A DNA stretch of 64,000 bases from Corynebacterium sp. MSK041 (GCF_030232265.1 NZ_JASPJK010000001.1:248001-312000); one strand, 5' to 3'; counted from the stretch's first letter, positions 38,423 to 47,447 are shown. Program-made: numbers and translations. Notes: generated from the letters alone by a model not told the origin.

Positions 38423-39214
38423 ATGGCCATGGACGAAATGCGCGAGTACCTGCGCATCGCCGAAGAAGCCGCTGACGAAGCGCGCAGGATGTTCGTCGAC
38501 GGCTTAGGTAGCGTGCCTGCTTTGTATAAAGACAGCGGCGACTTTGCCACGGAGATGGACCTGCGCATTGAGGAGATGCTGCGTGACCAGTTGACTCCGG
38601 CCACGGGTATTCCTGTCCTGGGGGAGGAAGAAGGCGGGGTTCTGCGCAATGATGCGAGTTGGGTGGTGGATCCGATCGATGGCACTGCGAACTACGCTTC
38701 GGGCAACCCAAGCTGTGCGGTGCTCATCTCCCTCGTGGTGGATAAGCAGCCAGTGGTGGCTGTCACCGATATTCCTTTGTTGAACATGCGGTTGACTGCA
38801 CGTCAGGGTTCTGGTGTGCACCTTAACGGCGAGCTCTTGCCCCCTGTGAACATGGCGGCGCACGTGTCCAACCAAGTGGGTGTTGGTGCAGTGGGCTCCG
38901 ATGAAGGAAGCAGGATCCCACCAGATAGTCGCTTGCGGTTGATCAAGGCGTTGGAGTACGAGAATATGCGCCCACGCATTAGTGGTTCTGTGGGTATTGA
39001 CCTCGCATTTGTTGCCCAAGGCGTGTACGAAGCGGCGGTGAGTTTCTCCCCGCACCCATGGGATAATGCCGCGGGTGTGTTGCTTGCTCGCAGTGCGGGC
39101 GCTGTGGTCACGGACATTGAGGGCAATGAGTGGGAGCTCGGTTCCTTAGGCGTCATTGCCGGGTCCCCGGATGTGCATGAAGCCGTGCTGCGTACGATTA
39201 AAAGCGTTGCTTGA
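38423..39214 (+). CDS. impA: Inositol monophosphatase family protein in the his operon
   Basis: A 263-residue magnesium-dependent phosphatase. Metal ligands are in LGEEEGG (Glu) and WVVDPIDGTANY (Asp83, Asp86), and the second motif is HPWDNAAGVLLARSAGA near residue 213. It occupies the place of impA in corynebacterial his operons. Histidinol-phosphate phosphatase activity is possible, but in C. glutamicum that role belongs mainly to a separate gene (hisN). The start is the ATG eight bases after hisA. Confidence 0.85.
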   Translation: MAMDEMREYLRIAEEAADEARRMFVDGLGSVPALYKDSGDFATEMDLRIEEMLRDQLTPATGIPVLGEEEGGVLRNDASWVVDPIDGTANYASGNPSCAVLISLVVDKQPVVAVTDIPLLNMRLTARQGSGVHLNGELLPPVNMAAHVSNQVGVGAVGSDEGSRIPPDSRLRLIKALEYENMRPRISGSVGIDLAFVAQGVYEAAVSFSPHPWDNAAGVLLARSAGAVVTDIEGNEWELGSLGVIAGSPDVHEAVLRTIKSVA

Positions 39215-39232
39215 CCACGAATAGGAGGCCCC

Positions 39233-39988
39233 ATGACCGTAGCCACACGAGTCATCCCATGTTTGGACGTAGACAACGGCCGAGTGGTCAAGGGAGTGAA
39301 TTTTGAAAATCTGCGCGATGCAGGTGACCCAGTGGAGCTAGCCAAACTCTACGGCGAGCAGGGGGCAGATGAGCTGACCTTCTTGGATGTCAGTGCTTCC
39401 AAGGAAGGGCGTGGCACCATGCTCGACGTAGTGCGCCGTACTGCTGAGCAAGTGTTCATTCCTTTGACCGTTGGTGGTGGCGTGCGTAGCGCGGATGATG
39501 TGCGCGAACTGTTGCGTGCCGGGGCTGACAAGGTGTCTGTGAACACTGCCGCTATTGCACGCCCGGAGCTCCTTTCTGAGCTCTCCCGTGAATTTGGGGC
39601 CCAGTGCATTGTGTTGTCCGTGGATGCGCGTCGCGCCGGGGAGGGGTTTGAGGTGACCACTCATGGTGGCACCCGTTCGGCGGGTATTGATGCGATTGAG
39701 TGGGCCAAGACCGGTGAGAAACTCGGTGTTGGGGAGATCCTGCTCAACTCCATGGATGGTGATGGCACGAAGGCTGGCTTTGACATCGAGCTGCTCGAGC
39801 GCGTGCGCGAAGCGGTGTCCATCCCCATCATCGCCTCCGGTGGCGCTGGTAAGGCTGAGCACTTCCCGCCAGCTGTGGCAGCAGGTGCAGATGCTGTGTT
39901 GGCCGCATCCATTTTCCACTTTGGTGAGGTAAGTATCGCTGAAGTCAAGCAGAGCCTGGCTGATGCTGGGTATGAGGTGCGCCTGTGA
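39233..39988 (+). CDS. hisF: Imidazole glycerol phosphate synthase, cyclase subunit
   Basis: A 251-residue beta/alpha barrel that uses ammonia from HisH to make imidazole glycerol phosphate and AICAR. Catalytic Asp12 is in [17 protein letters not shown], and the second Asp lies in [15 protein letters not shown]. The ribosome site AGGAGG is well placed upstream. The stop overlaps the hisI GTG by four bases. Confidence 0.97.
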   Translation: MTVATRVIPCLDVDNGRVVKGVNFENLRDAGDPVELAKLYGEQGADELTFLDVSASKEGRGTMLDVVRRTAEQVFIPLTVGGGVRSADDVRELLRAGADKVSVNTAAIARPELLSELSREFGAQCIVLSVDARRAGEGFEVTTHGGTRSAGIDAIEWAKTGEKLGVGEILLNSMDGDGTKAGFDIELLERVREAVSIPIIASGGAGKAEHFPPAVAAGADAVLAASIFHFGEVSIAEVKQSLADAGYEVRL

Positions 39989-40338
39989 CACCTGAAGAAG
40001 CAGTCCTGGACCCCCAGGTGAAAGACCGAGTTCGCTTTAATGATGCGGGTTTGGTTCCCGCGATCGTCCAGGCGGATTCTGGGGAAGTTCTCATGATGGC
40101 GTGGATGGATGAACACGCTCTTGCCTACACCTTGGCCACACGCCAGGGCACGTACTATTCGCGTTCTCGCGCTGAGTACTGGATCAAAGGATTAACCAGT
40201 GGCAACGTGCAAGAAGTGCTCGAAGTCAAGCTTGATTGTGATGGGGATACCGTGCTGATGGTGGTCCGCCAAACTGGCGGTGCATGCCACACGGGTGACC
40301 GTACGTGTTTCGATGCTGATGTGCTGTTGGAGCAGTGA
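39985..40338 (+). CDS. hisI: Phosphoribosyl-AMP cyclohydrolase
   Basis: A 117-residue zinc enzyme opening the ring of phosphoribosyl-AMP. Zinc/magnesium segments are LDCDGDT and [12 protein letters not shown], with [13 protein letters not shown] upstream. It is the single-domain form; the HisE pyrophosphatase is not fused and not in this window. GTG at 39985 overlaps the hisF stop. Confidence 0.96.
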   Translation: MTPEEAVLDPQVKDRVRFNDAGLVPAIVQADSGEVLMMAWMDEHALAYTLATRQGTYYSRSRAEYWIKGLTSGNVQEVLEVKLDCDGDTVLMVVRQTGGACHTGDRTCFDADVLLEQ

Positions 40339-40958
40339 TGAACAAAATTGGCGCTTTGTTGATGGGGGTCGGCGCACTTGTGCTGTGGCTTGCCTCTCGC
40401 ATGACGTGGCTGACGGCTGATTATGCCGATGACCGTACGGGGGATGGTTCTGCACCGATCAACGGTGCGGAATGGTCAACTGAAGTCACTGCCGTTGTGC
40501 TGGTGTTGCTCGCCGCAACGATCGCAGGTCTAGCGCTGCGGCGTTGGGGCCGGCGCATCGTGGGCGCAGTGGGCGCAGTCGCGGCAGCTGCCGTGACAGC
40601 TGCACCGCTGAGCTTGCTGCTGGGCACACCGGCCCCGGAGCGTGTATCTGCTCTGTTGCTGTATGACGTCGAAGACAATGACACCGCTATCACTTCCTGG
40701 GCTGATATCACCGCGGTGAACACCGCTGTGGTGCCACCACTGCTCGCTGTGATGGGGGCACTCATTGCCGTTGCGGGTGGTGTGCTGTTGGCCTTACGTC
40801 CGGGGCAGGATGCGGCTACGGTGAGCAAATACGAGAAGTCCTCCCAGCGTAAAGAGAAGATCGAGCAGGACCTCGAAGCAGAACCCCAATCAGGGCGTGT
40901 TTTGTGGGATGCCATCGATGCGGATATTGATCCCACGGAAGACCACCGCTACACCTGA
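40338..40958 (+). CDS. Trp-operon-associated membrane protein (TIGR02234 type)
   Basis: A 206-residue protein with four predicted membrane helices, an early RMTWLTADYAD outward loop and a charged cytoplasmic tail. It resembles the actinobacterial membrane protein that sits between trpE and trpC in mycobacteria (Rv1610-like). ATG 40338 shares a base with the hisI stop; a GTG three bases earlier is an alternative. Here trpE is absent, so it is one of two remnants of the ancestral his-trp neighbourhood. Function is unknown. Confidence 0.75.
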   Translation: MNKIGALLMGVGALVLWLASRMTWLTADYADDRTGDGSAPINGAEWSTEVTAVVLVLLAATIAGLALRRWGRRIVGAVGAVAAAAVTAAPLSLLLGTPAPERVSALLLYDVEDNDTAITSWADITAVNTAVVPPLLAVMGALIAVAGGVLLALRPGQDAATVSKYEKSSQRKEKIEQDLEAEPQSGRVLWDAIDADIDPTEDHRYT

Positions 40959-40983
40959 TTTCATTCTCACCACCACGAACAGA

Positions 40984-40989
40984 TACTCT
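40984..40989 (+). promoter_or_regulatory. Candidate -10 box of the trpC-like gene
   Basis: TACTCT lies eight bases before the ATG at 40998 in a 39-base gap. Confidence 0.35.
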
Positions 40990-40997
40990 CTGAAGAT

Positions 40998-41855
40998 ATG
41001 ACCGCGGTGCAGGGCAATCAACAGGTTGTCATACCGGCGAGCGAAAATCCCGTCGTCGCCGGTGTTCTCGCGGACGTTGCCGCCCGTGAGGCGGTCATTC
41101 CTTTTCAGGAGATCAAAGCTCGCTCGCGCAGTTTGTCCGATAACCGCGATGCACTCGCCGCCTTACTCGGGCCTGGCTGTGGCGTGATCGTAGAAATTAA
41201 ACGCACATCCCCGGTGTTTGGTCCCACCCACGTGACGCACACAGCGCAGTCCGTGGGTGAACTCGCCGCTGAGATTGAAGCCGGGGGAGCCGCACTCATC
41301 GCTTGCCAGACAGAGCGCTTGCGTTTCGACGGCTCCTTGCAAGACATGCAGGAAGCCCGCCGGGCAACGAGTTTGCCGATGGTGTGCCGTGATGTCATTG
41401 TTGACCCTTATCAGATCCACGAAGCCCGCTGCTTTGGCGCCGATATGGTGCCACTGCAAGTCGGGCTTTTAGAACAAGCGCGGCTGGAAAGTCTGTTGGA
41501 CCGCGTTGAATCACTGGGCATGGTGGGTATGGCTGAGGTGCGAACCCCAGAGGAAGCTGACCGTGCGCTCGCGGCGGGGGCAACAGTGATCGGTGTGAAC
41601 TCGTGGACCTTTGATACGAATGAGGTTAACCGTCAGGCCTTCAGCGAGATCGAGCCAGGTCTGCCCGAAAGCGTGGTGCGCATCAGCCTGGGTGGTGTGC
41701 GTAACGCACGCGACCTCATGGCAGCTGCTTCAACAGGGGCTGACGCAGTCATTGCCGGCGAGGCAGTGATGAATAGTGATGACGTTGCAGCCGCAACCCG
41801 CAAACTTGTGGCCGCTGGCCAGCATCCGGCCTGCCCTTCACGCCGCGGAAGCTAG
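40998..41855 (+). CDS. Indole-3-glycerol-phosphate synthase-like protein, catalytic residues altered
   Basis: A 285-residue protein that aligns along its full length with TrpC (IGPS), a beta/alpha barrel enzyme of tryptophan synthesis. Glu66 and Lys68 (VEIKRTSP), Glu180 (AEVRTPEEA) and Asn201 are retained. The catalytic lysine of the RKDF motif is Arg131 (CRDVIVDPYQIHEAR), the Arg of NxRD is Trp203, and the Glu-Ser of AESG is Leu231-Gly232 (RISLGGVRN). IGPS activity is therefore doubtful. It lies between the Rv1610-like gene and lgt, where mycobacteria have trpC-trpB-trpA. I leave the symbol empty because the role may have changed. Confidence 0.85.
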   Translation: MTAVQGNQQVVIPASENPVVAGVLADVAAREAVIPFQEIKARSRSLSDNRDALAALLGPGCGVIVEIKRTSPVFGPTHVTHTAQSVGELAAEIEAGGAALIACQTERLRFDGSLQDMQEARRATSLPMVCRDVIVDPYQIHEARCFGADMVPLQVGLLEQARLESLLDRVESLGMVGMAEVRTPEEADRALAAGATVIGVNSWTFDTNEVNRQAFSEIEPGLPESVVRISLGGVRNARDLMAAASTGADAVIAGEAVMNSDDVAAATRKLVAAGQHPACPSRRGS

Positions 41856-41873
41856 CGTGGCACACTATTGGGC

Positions 41874-42806
41874 GTGACTACGCAGATCCTTGCCAACATT
41901 CCCTCGCCTCCACAGGGCGTCTGGTACTTAGGTCCGGTGCCTATTCGCGCGTATGCGCTGTGCATCATCACTGGCATCATCGTGGCCATGGCGTTGACAG
42001 TGCGCCGCTACAAGGCACGCGGCGGCAATCCGGACACCGTGTGGGACGCTGCGATCGTGGCTATCCCTGCCGGGATCATCGGTGGCCGTGCTTATCACGT
42101 GATCACGGACTATGACAGCTACTTCGGGCCCGGCAAGGACTGGAAGCAGATTTTCAACTTCTCCGCCGGTGGCCTGGGCATCATGGGTGCGGTGACGCTG
42201 GGCACGTTGGCAGTGTGGGCCTTGTTCAAGTACAAGAAGGTGTCTTTACTGCCATTCGCCGATGCTGTGGCCCCAGGCATCATCTTGGCGCAAGCCATTG
42301 GGCGTTTGGGGAACTACTTCAACCAAGAACTCTATGGGCGTCCCACCGACGTGCCGTGGGCGTTGGACATTTACTACCGCGTAGACGAGTCCGGTGCTTT
42401 TGCGCCACTGACTGGTAGGTCAACGGGGGAAGTCATTGCGAGTGTGCATCCCACGTTCCTCTACGAGATGATCTGGAACCTGTCCGTCTTCTTCTTCCTC
42501 ATTTGGGCCGAGAAGAAGTTCCGTCTGGGCAATGGCCGCGTTTTTGTGCTCTACATCGCGTCTTACGCCTTGGGGCGTATCTTCATGGAATTCATGCGCG
42601 ATGATGCCGCGAACCTCATCTTTGGGCTGCGCGTCAATATGGTCGTCTCAACCGTCCTCTTCATCGTGGCCACAATCGTTTTCATATGGATGAAGTCGAA
42701 GCAGAACACTTCGGAGGAAGAAGACAAAGAAGTGGACAAAGAAGTGACTGAAGTCAGCGGTGGTGCGGAGGTTAAATCCGACGTTGAGAAGCCTAAAATG
42801 CCATAG
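41874..42806 (+). CDS. lgt: Prolipoprotein diacylglyceryl transferase
   Basis: A 310-residue membrane enzyme that adds diacylglycerol to the lipobox cysteine, the step before LspA. The Lgt signature [20 protein letters not shown] is near residue 142, with [21 protein letters not shown] and a later [15 protein letters not shown]. Seven membrane helices are likely. The tail is long and acidic ([18 protein letters not shown]). GTG 41874 is preferred over a TTG six bases upstream. Confidence 0.95.
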   Translation: MTTQILANIPSPPQGVWYLGPVPIRAYALCIITGIIVAMALTVRRYKARGGNPDTVWDAAIVAIPAGIIGGRAYHVITDYDSYFGPGKDWKQIFNFSAGGLGIMGAVTLGTLAVWALFKYKKVSLLPFADAVAPGIILAQAIGRLGNYFNQELYGRPTDVPWALDIYYRVDESGAFAPLTGRSTGEVIASVHPTFLYEMIWNLSVFFFLIWAEKKFRLGNGRVFVLYIASYALGRIFMEFMRDDAANLIFGLRVNMVVSTVLFIVATIVFIWMKSKQNTSEEEDKEVDKEVTEVSGGAEVKSDVEKPKMP

Positions 42807-42875
42807 AGCGAAACCCGTTTAGTTTCGGTAGCGTAGGCGAGGTATCAGATCCCTCGCGCAGATAAGAAGAAGTGG

Positions 42876-44315
42876 ATGACAGTGGACAGACGCACCAAGA
42901 TTGTTTGTACTCTCGGCCCAGCTGTAGCCAGCAAAGAGGCAATCCTTGGCCTTGTGCGTGACGGCATGGACGTCGCCCGCCTGAACTTTTCCCATGGTGA
43001 CTACCCAGACCACGAACAGAACTACAAGTGGGTGCGCGAAGCCACCGATGAAACTGGTAAAGCGGTAGGTATTCTCGCTGACCTTCAGGGCCCCAAGATC
43101 CGTCTTGGTCGCTTCGAGGGCGATGGGAAGACGTACTGGGAGACCGGTGAAGAAGTGCGCATCACCGTCGACGATGTTGTGGGCACCCATGACCGGGTAT
43201 CCACCACGTACAAGCAGCTTGCGGAAGATGCACAGGCGGGCGACCGCCTGCTGGTGGATGACGGCAAGGTGGCTCTCGTGTGCACCGCCGTTGAGGGTAA
43301 CGATGTTGTGTGCAAGGTCGTCGAGGGCGGCCCAGTGTCCAACAACAAGGGCGTTTCCCTGCCGGGCATGAACATTTCTGTCCCGGCTTTGTCCGAAAAG
43401 GACAAGGCGGACCTGCGCTTCGCGTTGAAGTTGGGCGTGGATTTCATCGCGCTGTCCTTCGTGCGCTCGCCGTCTGATGTGGACTTGGTCCACGAGATTA
43501 TGGATGAAGTGGGCCGTCGCGTGCCCGTTATTGCGAAGCTGGAGAAGCCGGAAGCTGTCGACGCGCTTGAGTCGATCATCCTGGCTTTCGACGCAGTGAT
43601 GGTCGCTCGCGGTGACCTGGGCGTGGAGATCGCGCTGGAGCAGGTGCCGTTGGTGCAAAAGCGTGTCATCCAGATTGCGCGTGAGAACGCGAAGCCGGTG
43701 ATCGTGGCAACACAGATGCTCGATTCCATGATTGAGAATTCGCGCCCAACGCGTGCGGAAGCCTCTGACGTGGCCAATGCTGTGCTAGACGGTACGGACG
43801 CAGTGATGCTTTCTGGTGAGACGTCTATTGGTGTGGATCCGCGGAACGTGGTGCAAACCATGGACCGCATCGTGCGCGTGGCTGAGTCCATGGGCAATGT
43901 CCCACCGCTCAACCACATTCCGCGCACGAAGCGTGGCGTGATTTCTTACTCCGCTCGCGATATAGCAGAGCGCCTGAATTCTCGTGCACTGGTCGCCTTT
44001 ACCAACTCAGGTGAAACAGCACGACGTCTGGCGCGTTTGCGCTCCCACCTGCCGCTGCTGGTGTTCACACCCCGCCAAGAAGTGCGCTCACAGCTGGCAC
44101 TGACGTGGGGTGCGGAAACCTTCCTGTGCAAGAAGGTCGATGACACGGATGAAATGATGGCAGTGGTGGATCAGTCGCTGCTAGCCATTGAGAAGTACAA
44201 GGAAGGCGACACTATGGTCATCGTGGCCGGCACCCCGCCGGGTGTTGCTGGCACGACGAACATGATCCACGTCCACCAGTTGGGCGAGGATACCCGCCAT
44301 CCGAAGAAGCTCTAA
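42876..44315 (+). CDS. pyk: Pyruvate kinase
   Basis: A 479-residue glycolytic enzyme making pyruvate and ATP from phosphoenolpyruvate. MTVDRRTKIVCTLGPA opens the barrel, the substrate-binding NFSHG is near residue 38 and the signature AVMVARGDLGVEI is near residue 245. A C-terminal allosteric domain follows (ALVAFTNSGETARRLARLR). The 69-base leader has weak inverted repeats only. Its TAA stop lies within a strong hairpin shared with the convergent gene. Confidence 0.97.
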   Translation: MTVDRRTKIVCTLGPAVASKEAILGLVRDGMDVARLNFSHGDYPDHEQNYKWVREATDETGKAVGILADLQGPKIRLGRFEGDGKTYWETGEEVRITVDDVVGTHDRVSTTYKQLAEDAQAGDRLLVDDGKVALVCTAVEGNDVVCKVVEGGPVSNNKGVSLPGMNISVPALSEKDKADLRFALKLGVDFIALSFVRSPSDVDLVHEIMDEVGRRVPVIAKLEKPEAVDALESIILAFDAVMVARGDLGVEIALEQVPLVQKRVIQIARENAKPVIVATQMLDSMIENSRPTRAEASDVANAVLDGTDAVMLSGETSIGVDPRNVVQTMDRIVRVAESMGNVPPLNHIPRTKRGVISYSARDIAERLNSRALVAFTNSGETARRLARLRSHLPLLVFTPRQEVRSQLALTWGAETFLCKKVDDTDEMMAVVDQSLLAIEKYKEGDTMVIVAGTPPGVAGTTNMIHVHQLGEDTRHPKKL

Positions 44316-44337
44316 GAGGCCCCAGGGGCCTCTTAGA
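44311..44337. terminator. Bidirectional hairpin at the pyk/pabC junction
   Basis: Two perfect 13-base arms, TCTAAGAGGCCCC and GGGGCCTCTTAGA, are separated by one A, so the real loop is about five bases. Each arm contains a TAA stop codon, one for pyk on the plus strand and one for the pabC-like gene on the minus strand. There is no T-run, so it is either an unusual terminator or a stabilising 3' end. Confidence 0.75.
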
Positions 44338-45076
44338 GGAACTCGAAGACGAAACCGTCCCACCACCAGTCGCGCCACTGCGCGTAGTCGGGATGAGGCG
44401 GGGGAGTAATCACCCCGATGCTGGTGTGAATCTCGCTGACTGGGCTGATGCCATGCAGTGAGTTGAGGAACCACAGGGGATGATTGGCGGCGAGCTCTGG
44501 GGTGATGTGGCGTGACTCAACTCGAATCCCTACGCTTTCAGCACGCTCGATGACTTGGCGCAGTGTGACACTGGGCAAACAGACGCCGTCGGGGATGTAC
44601 AAAGTGTTGTCGCCCCACATCACCAGCGCGCCGGTGGTGGTTTCGAGCATCGAGCCATCGGGTGCGGTAATCACCGTGTCGTCGGTGTTGTTTTTCTGGT
44701 GTAGCTCGCGGTAGGCACGCAGTGCATCAAAATCAGGCCCCTTGACCAGTGGGTGTTTGCGTGGATCCGGTGCGTTGACATACGTCAGGCACGTTTCCCT
44801 GCGAACGGGTGGGGCCGGGCGGACGTCGAGAAGCAAAAGCGACGAGACCGCAGCGATGCGGGGGAAGAGCTCGCCTTGTTCAACTTGTTCAAGTAGTGCG
44901 AGCATGTCATCCACGAAGCCTGAGGGAAGTGGCCCTGCCGTGCGTGAGAAGCGTTCCACATGCAGCTGTAACCCGTTTGTTCTTCCAGATGAATGACGCC
45001 AAGAATCCGCAACATCGAAAGGCTCGTGCGGGAAGTCACGGGGCACAAATCCGTCATGCCAGGCGTAGTTAGTCAT
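44333..45076 (-). CDS. pabC: Class IV aminotransferase, probable aminodeoxychorismate lyase
   Basis: A 247-residue PLP enzyme of fold type IV. The PLP lysine is likely in HPLVKGPDFDALRAYRE near residue 120, and DGSMLETTTGALVMWGDNTL fits the conserved E-x-T-T segment. The family also holds branched-chain and D-amino-acid transaminases. The neighbouring pabAB gene on the same strand makes 4-amino-4-deoxychorismate lyase the best choice, releasing p-aminobenzoate and pyruvate. ATG at 45076 (MTNYAWHDGFV) is chosen. Confidence 0.78.
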   Translation of the reverse strand: MTNYAWHDGFVPRDFPHEPFDVADSWRHSSGRTNGLQLHVERFSRTAGPLPSGFVDDMLALLEQVEQGELFPRIAAVSSLLLLDVRPAPPVRRETCLTYVNAPDPRKHPLVKGPDFDALRAYRELHQKNNTDDTVITAPDGSMLETTTGALVMWGDNTLYIPDGVCLPSVTLRQVIERAESVGIRVESRHITPELAANHPLWFLNSLHGISPVSEIHTSIGVITPPPHPDYAQWRDWWWDGFVFEFL

Positions 45077-45145
45077 CGAAGACTCCGAAAATAGGAAGCA
45101 GTGTCTTTCCAAAGGATGATTTCACAGACGAACGATTATGGGGAA

Positions 45146-45159
45146 CAGTGTCCACACTG
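45146..45159. promoter_or_regulatory. Perfect palindrome in the pabC / small-secreted-protein gap
   Basis: CAGTGT-CC-ACACTG has perfect six-base arms in the 179-base divergent region. Its location fits a regulator site, but the regulator is unknown. The rest of this gap holds a ribosome-like AAGGAGG at 45176 followed by ATG-TAG, and nothing else I can name. Confidence 0.35.
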
Positions 45160-45255
45160 GTGAAGAAGGATAACTAAGGAGGAATGTAGAGTTTTTGCCG
45201 ATCTAAGCGATAGGCGGGTTGTAAGGGTATTCCATGACCAACAAGGAGGCGAACA

Positions 45256-45537
45256 ATGGTCCGTCAACGTATAGCCACCCTCGCACTTGCAGGCACGGTC
45301 GCCTTCGGGGCCGTCACAGTCCACACGCCGAATGCCACTGCTGAACCTGCTCAACCACCAGAGGCTGGAGCAACGCAGTTGTCCTCAGACTTCAACCTCG
45401 TAAGCTTTGCAAACTCGCTTATTAAGCTGCCTCTGCTCATGCTCGGGTTGTCGAGCATTGCATGTGGATCCTCTGTCCCAGATGAATATCGGTGTGAAGG
45501 ACTTCTTCCGTATGTTTGCCTACCTAAGAATAGGTAG
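45256..45537 (+). CDS. Small secreted protein of unknown function
   Basis: A 93-residue protein with a signal peptide (MVRQRIATLALAGTVAFGAV, cleavage near ATA-EPA). The mature part is about 63 residues, with a hydrophobic LIKLPLLMLGLSSIACG segment and three cysteines. The strong ribosome site AAGGAGG lies ten bases before the ATG. It converges on pabAB with a 24-base gap. I recognise no family; a secreted peptide or cell-wall protein is possible. Confidence 0.65.
   Translation: MVRQRIATLALAGTVAFGAVTVHTPNATAEPAQPPEAGATQLSSDFNLVSFANSLIKLPLLMLGLSSIACGSSVPDEYRCEGLLPYVCLPKNR
45520..45537 (+). terminator. Weak hairpin at the end of the small secreted protein gene
   Basis: CTACCT-AAGAAT-AGGTAG forms a six-base stem that includes the stop codon. 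No T-run follows, so termination is uncertain. Confidence 0.3.
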
Positions 45538-45561
45538 AAGCAGAGTGGCGCCGTGCGTCTG

Positions 45562-47418
45562 TTAGCCACCGAAAGCGCCCAAGACAGACTCTGCTTTGAG
45601 GTCACGCTCCGCTAGTTCTGCTTCAGCATCGGAGGCGAGAACGATCGCACCACCAGCGCCCACCGTTACGGTGGAGCCGGTACGCACAGCGGTGCGGATG
45701 ACCACAGAGAGATCGGCTTGGCCGTCGTAGCCGAAATAGCCCAGTGCACCGGAGTAGACACCGCGGGGGCCGGTTTCTAGTCTGTCGATGATCTGGCAGG
45801 TGCGCAGTTTGGGTGCGCCTGTCATAGAACCGGGTGGGAATGTGGCGCGCACCGCGTCGACGGCGGTAGCGCCAGCTTTTAGTCGACCGGTGATGATGGA
45901 GACGAGCTGGTGGACAGTGGCATAGCTTTCCACTTGCATGAGACCGGGAACAGCGACGGTGCCTGGTTCACACACGAGGGAAAGATCATTGCGCACCAGA
46001 TCCACGATCATGAGGTTTTCCGCACAAGTCTTCTCGTTGCCCAGCAAGGCAGGATCTTCGTTGGCAGCGACCGTTCCCTTGATGGGTTTTGCTTCCACCT
46101 CGCGGCCACGAACGGTGAGGAACCGTTCCGGAGAGGCGCTTGCTACCTCCACGCCGTCGAAGACGAGGTGCGCGGTATAGGGCGCGGGGTTGTGCTTGCG
46201 GAGGGGCGCATATAAGTCGCCCGTGACCTCTGCGGTGTACGTGTCGGTTAAGCACACCTCGTAGCTTTCACCGGCGCGGAGGAGCTCCTGGGCCTCCTTG
46301 ATACGCGCCAGGTAATCCGGAGTGCGCCATGAACCTGCGTCCATGTTTGTGGGCTCGGAGGCGTCGGTGTGCTCGGTGCTGTTGAGATAGCTTTCGAGGC
46401 GGTCCAAGAGGGACTCTGATTCCGAGTTGGTCAGGCAGCAGAGGTGTGCGATCTCATTTTTGTGGTCGTAGACGATGAAGGATTGTGGCCGCACGAAATA
46501 GGCGTCCGGGTAGGGGGAGGAATGGGAGAGCGTGATCGGAAGCGTGAGCTCAGCGCATTCGTAGCCGAGGTAGCCGATCACGCCACCGGTGAACGGTAGA
46601 TCAGGTGCATCAAAGATTGGGGTGGATAGTTCTTGATCGAGAATCTGGAGGATGTCATCGCCCTCGCAGTTAAGCGAGTAGCGGAACGACCGTGAAAGAT
46701 CACCGGCGGTATCCCCGAGAATAGAGAAGTTCCCGCGTGCATCAGCAGAATCAAGGAAGAATGCGTCGTTGCCGTCTTGCTTGATCGCGTTGAAGACGCG
46801 CTGGCAATCAATCACGCCGGGGACCTCACGGTGGATCAGGCGCCAACCGCCGAGGAAATTACGCATGAGAGTGGCGCCGTGCTGAGTGAGGATGGATTCC
46901 GGGTGGAATTGCACACCCCAGTGTGGTGCGTTATCCACTTTGAGGGCTTGGATCACGCCATCCTCGCTACGGGCATGAACGGTGACGCCGGGGATTTCTT
47001 CCACGTGGAGTGAGTGGTAGCGCACCACCTCAACATCCTGTGGAATGCCCGCGAAGATGCCATCGCCGGAATGCTTAAGGCGAGAGACAAACCCATGGCG
47101 GGGTTCGGGCGCACGGGTGACGCGTGCACCTGCCAACATGGCTAGGCCTTGATGGCCCAAGCAGACACCGAGGAGAGGAATGTGTGCTTCCGCGGCGGCT
47201 TCAATGACACCCCGGGATACACCGAAGTCTTCTTCCCGTTCGGGTGTGCCTGGGCCAGGGGAGATCACTACATGGCTGAACTCACCGGCGCGGACTCGCT
47301 CCGGCAGGTCAGCCCCCTCGTGCGCGGGCACAACAAGGGGTTCAACCCCGCTCACCTCGGTGATGAGGTGGGCGAGGTTGAACGTGTAGGAATCGTAATT
47401 ATCAACGAGCAGGATCAT
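45562..47418 (-). CDS. pabAB: Aminodeoxychorismate synthase, fused PabA-PabB
   Basis: A 618-residue fusion. The glutaminase half (about residues 1-195) has Cys86 in LLGVCLGHQG and HWGVQFHPESILT. The synthase half carries PIKGT near residue 443, the lysine form that separates aminodeoxychorismate synthase from anthranilate synthase (PIAGT), and ENLMIVDLVRNDL. It makes 4-amino-4-deoxychorismate from chorismate and glutamine for folate. The partner lyase is probably the class IV aminotransferase downstream. Confidence 0.92.
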   Translation of the reverse strand: MILLVDNYDSYTFNLAHLITEVSGVEPLVVPAHEGADLPERVRAGEFSHVVISPGPGTPEREEDFGVSRGVIEAAAEAHIPLLGVCLGHQGLAMLAGARVTRAPEPRHGFVSRLKHSGDGIFAGIPQDVEVVRYHSLHVEEIPGVTVHARSEDGVIQALKVDNAPHWGVQFHPESILTQHGATLMRNFLGGWRLIHREVPGVIDCQRVFNAIKQDGNDAFFLDSADARGNFSILGDTAGDLSRSFRYSLNCEGDDILQILDQELSTPIFDAPDLPFTGGVIGYLGYECAELTLPITLSHSSPYPDAYFVRPQSFIVYDHKNEIAHLCCLTNSESESLLDRLESYLNSTEHTDASEPTNMDAGSWRTPDYLARIKEAQELLRAGESYEVCLTDTYTAEVTGDLYAPLRKHNPAPYTAHLVFDGVEVASASPERFLTVRGREVEAKPIKGTVAANEDPALLGNEKTCAENLMIVDLVRNDLSLVCEPGTVAVPGLMQVESYATVHQLVSIITGRLKAGATAVDAVRATFPPGSMTGAPKLRTCQIIDRLETGPRGVYSGALGYFGYDGQADLSVVIRTAVRTGSTVTVGAGGAIVLASDAEAELAERDLKAESVLGAFGG

Positions 47419-47447
47419 TACACAGCATCATTGCAGATGCGTTGCCA

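Noticed and set aside
42809-42857. Hairpins in the pyk leader (CGAAAC/GTTTCG and GCGAGG/CCTCGC)
   Set aside because: Stems of six bases with loops of seven to nine are too weak to call a riboswitch or attenuator.
45176-45189. Start-stop mini-ORF (ATG-TAG) after AAGGAGG
   Set aside because: The ribosome site is only one base from the ATG, too close to work; kept only as a remark in the palindrome entry.
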